This document shows positions 62,532 to 64,000 of a DNA stretch of 64,000 nucleotides, one piece after another; the stretch's first letter is position 1, and each line of letters begins with the position of its first letter. The notes under the pieces were generated by a model, which was not told where the DNA came from, did no database searches, and saw only the letters and a list, made by a program, of their open reading frames with translations. The stretch comes from Dolomitihabitans soli (GTDB lineage Bacteria > Actinomycetota > Actinomycetes > Streptosporangiales > Streptosporangiaceae). The DNA lies in the NCBI RefSeq assembly GCF_022213955.1, contig NZ_JAKNTW010000020.1, positions 1 through 64,000 on the forward strand, in the 5' to 3' direction. The position numbers and the translations under genes are program-made.

Positions 62532-63485
62532 TCACTCGCGATCGAGGAGGCGTGCACCGAACGCCTGGGAAGCAGTTCGAAAGCCGGACGGTTCCCGGAT
62601 GGTGAAGTCGGCGTCCACGAAGGCGAGGCTCGGGAGCAGCCATTCCCAGGTGTCTAGCGTCAGGACCACCTCGGTACGGCGGTCGCCACGGGCGGCGAGT
62701 TCGGCATCTTGGTACTTGAAGGCGTCGGCGACCGCCGGGAGGGGCGCGTCGACGGTGAGCACGACCCGCTCGCGGGGCCGGTTCAGTCCTTGCCGGAGGT
62801 AGTCCAGCGCGGTCTCGGCGGGCAACGGCCTTGGCGTGTAGGTGGTCGTCGACACCTGGAGGCGGGAGAGGCGGTCCACACGGAAGACGCGCCAGTCGCC
62901 CTTGTGGGTGTCCCAGGCGAGCACGTACCACCGCAAATGGTGGTGAATCTGGCGGTGGGGTTCGACCCGGCGGGACGAGCCTGAGCCGTCCTTGCCTCGG
63001 TAGTCGAAAGTGACGACCAGGCGGCGCTGGATGGCGTCGGCCAGGGTCGCCAGGTCGTCGGCGCTGGTACTCGGGCCGAGCGAGGCACTGGTCTCCAGGC
63101 TCGCGCGGAGCTGGGTGGCGCGGTGCCGGAGGCGCTTCGGGAGGTACTGGTCGACCTTGCCGTAAGCGCGGGTCGCAGCCTCGTCCACGCTTCCCTCGGC
63201 GGCGCTGCCGGTGGCGGCGAGGGTGGCCAGCCCGAGGAGGGTCGCGATCGCCTCGTCGTCGTCGAGCACGAGCGGTGGCATGGCGGTACCCGCGGTGAGC
63301 CGGTAGTAGCCGCCAGGACCTGGCTGGGTCTCGACGGGGTAGCCGTAGCCGCGGAGACGGTCGATGTCGCGGCGCAGGGTCCGGGGGCTGACGCCGAGCC
63401 GTACGGCGAGTTCGTCGCCGGTGAACGCCCGTCCGGACTGGAGGGTGGTGAGCAGGGCGAGGATGCGCTGGGTGACGTCCGCCAT
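62532..63485 (-). CDS. WYL-domain transcriptional regulator (YafY type)
   Basis: 317 residues from ATG 63485 with GGAGG upstream. Winged helix 1-60 (ILALLTTLQSGRAFTGDELA, VSPRTLRRDIDRLRGYGYPV), WYL domain about 140-210 (HRQIHHHLRWYVLAWDTHKG has WYV in place of WYL) and C-terminal WCX extension. Divergent from the UvrA-like gene, so may regulate it; WYL proteins bind small ligands or nucleic acids. Confidence 0.9.
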   Translation of the reverse strand: MADVTQRILALLTTLQSGRAFTGDELAVRLGVSPRTLRRDIDRLRGYGYPVETQPGPGGYYRLTAGTAMPPLVLDDDEAIATLLGLATLAATGSAAEGSVDEAATRAYGKVDQYLPKRLRHRATQLRASLETSASLGPSTSADDLATLADAIQRRLVVTFDYRGKDGSGSSRRVEPHRQIHHHLRWYVLAWDTHKGDWRVFRVDRLSRLQVSTTTYTPRPLPAETALDYLRQGLNRPRERVVLTVDAPLPAVADAFKYQDAELAARGDRRTEVVLTLDTWEWLLPSLAFVDADFTIREPSGFRTASQAFGARLLDRE

Positions 63486-63547
63486 GCCTCCAGTCTCACA
63501 AGTATTGCGGTCATCTTCTGACCGCATCTGTTCATAGCGTTGCCGGC

Positions 63548-64000
63548 ATGCAGAGTCGAACGATCCGTATCCGGGGTGTCCGGACCAACAATTTGAAGGC
63601 CATGAACGTGGACATCCCTCGCGGCGAGCTCGTCGTGTTCGCGGGCGTGTCAGGGTCGGGCAAGTCATCGCTCGTGTTCGACACGATCGCGGCAGAGGCC
63701 GGGCACCAGCTGAACGAGACATTCCCCCCGTTCGCCCGCAATCGACTGCCGAAATGGACGCGCCCCGAGGTGGACGAGATCAAGGGACTGTCGCCGGTAG
63801 TGGTGATCGACCAGCGCAGGCTCGGCGGGAACGCCCGGTCCACGGTCGGCACCATCACCGACGCCTGGACCTACCTGCGGCTGCTGTTCTCTCGCGTCGG
63901 CTCACCGCACGTCGGCGAGTCGAACCACTTCTCGTTCAACGACCCCGCCGGCATGTGCCCGGCCTGCTCCGGGCTCGGCGAGGTCGTGGTGAGTGCCGTA
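63548..64000 (+). CDS. UvrA-like ABC ATPase, N-terminal part
   Basis: 151 codons from ATG 63548 are visible before the window ends. Opens RIRGVRTNNLKAMNVDIPRG with Walker A GVSGSGKSSLVFDTI; later FNDPAGMCPACSGLGE starts the first zinc module of UvrA. The short insert between Walker A and VVVIDQRRLGGNARSTVGT, and lack of the usual UvrB-binding region at its place, fit the UvrA paralogues that give drug resistance or act alone. Divergent from a WYL regulator. Confidence 0.85.
   Translation, partial: MQSRTIRIRGVRTNNLKAMNVDIPRGELVVFAGVSGSGKSSLVFDTIAAEAGHQLNETFPPFARNRLPKWTRPEVDEIKGLSPVVVIDQRRLGGNARSTVGTITDAWTYLRLLFSRVGSPHVGESNHFSFNDPAGMCPACSGLGEVVVSAV

Overview
The window is a 64-kb piece of a very GC-rich chromosome with strong third-position GC, GTG starts next to GGAGG-type ribosome sites, twin-arginine- and lipoprotein-type secreted enzymes, an ECF41 sigma factor, an Ada-AlkA fusion and several LacI/GntR regulators. 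This points to a soil actinomycete; I infer a Streptosporangiales member (Nonomuraea/Streptosporangium-like) from family flavour only. No rRNA, tRNA or CRISPR was seen.

Layout. 1-7300 is a worn accessory stretch: a broken alginate-lyase/FG-GAP gene, pieces of IS5-like and IS200/IS605-type elements, a secreted cupin, an MFS exporter and an Ada-AlkA repair protein. 7329-17021 is an L-arabinose regulon: LacI regulator, araBAD and a YtfQRT-YjfF-type CUT2 furanose importer, all on the minus strand, with four near-identical LacI-type operator sites. 17.5-27 kb holds mixed single genes: a damaged WD40 gene, a VOC protein, an AhpD-like protein divergent from its ECF41 sigma factor with both ECF41-type promoters visible, an ACT-domain membrane protein, a C39 peptidase and a MerR regulator. 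27178-32919 is a second CUT2 operon (binding protein, permease, ATPase) with a ketose 3-epimerase and a FrcK-like kinase, divergent from its own LacI. 33183-45382 is a plant-polysaccharide locus: secreted GH30-ricin lectin protein, LacI, GH5/42-like enzyme, CUT1 importer without its own ATPase, GH28 and GH2 beta-mannosidase. 45.5-46.6 kb is a fluoride-response unit: a probable fluoride riboswitch, crcB, a 37-codon coupled ORF and a second crcB. 46.8-54 kb is a GntR-controlled amine/opine-type unit: MSOX-like oxidase, polyamine-type ABC transporter and a DadA-like oxidase, including the relic of a second binding protein. 54-58 kb carries SMP-30, an SGNH esterase and a secreted GH26 mannanase with CBM35 and CBM2. 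The right end has an Arg/Asp-rich repeat surface protein, a FadR-type regulator, an Imm-5-like protein, DUF6461, a cupin, a WYL regulator and the start of a UvrA-like ATPase.

How it works together. Secreted GH26 and GH30 enzymes would cut hemicellulose outside; the CUT1 and two CUT2 systems import oligomers and monosaccharides; GH5, GH28 and GH2 enzymes, AraBAD and the epimerase/kinase pair finish the job inside, each under a local LacI switch. A further pattern that no gene explains is a set of five short tandem-repeat arrays, each starting in or at the stop codon of a different gene.
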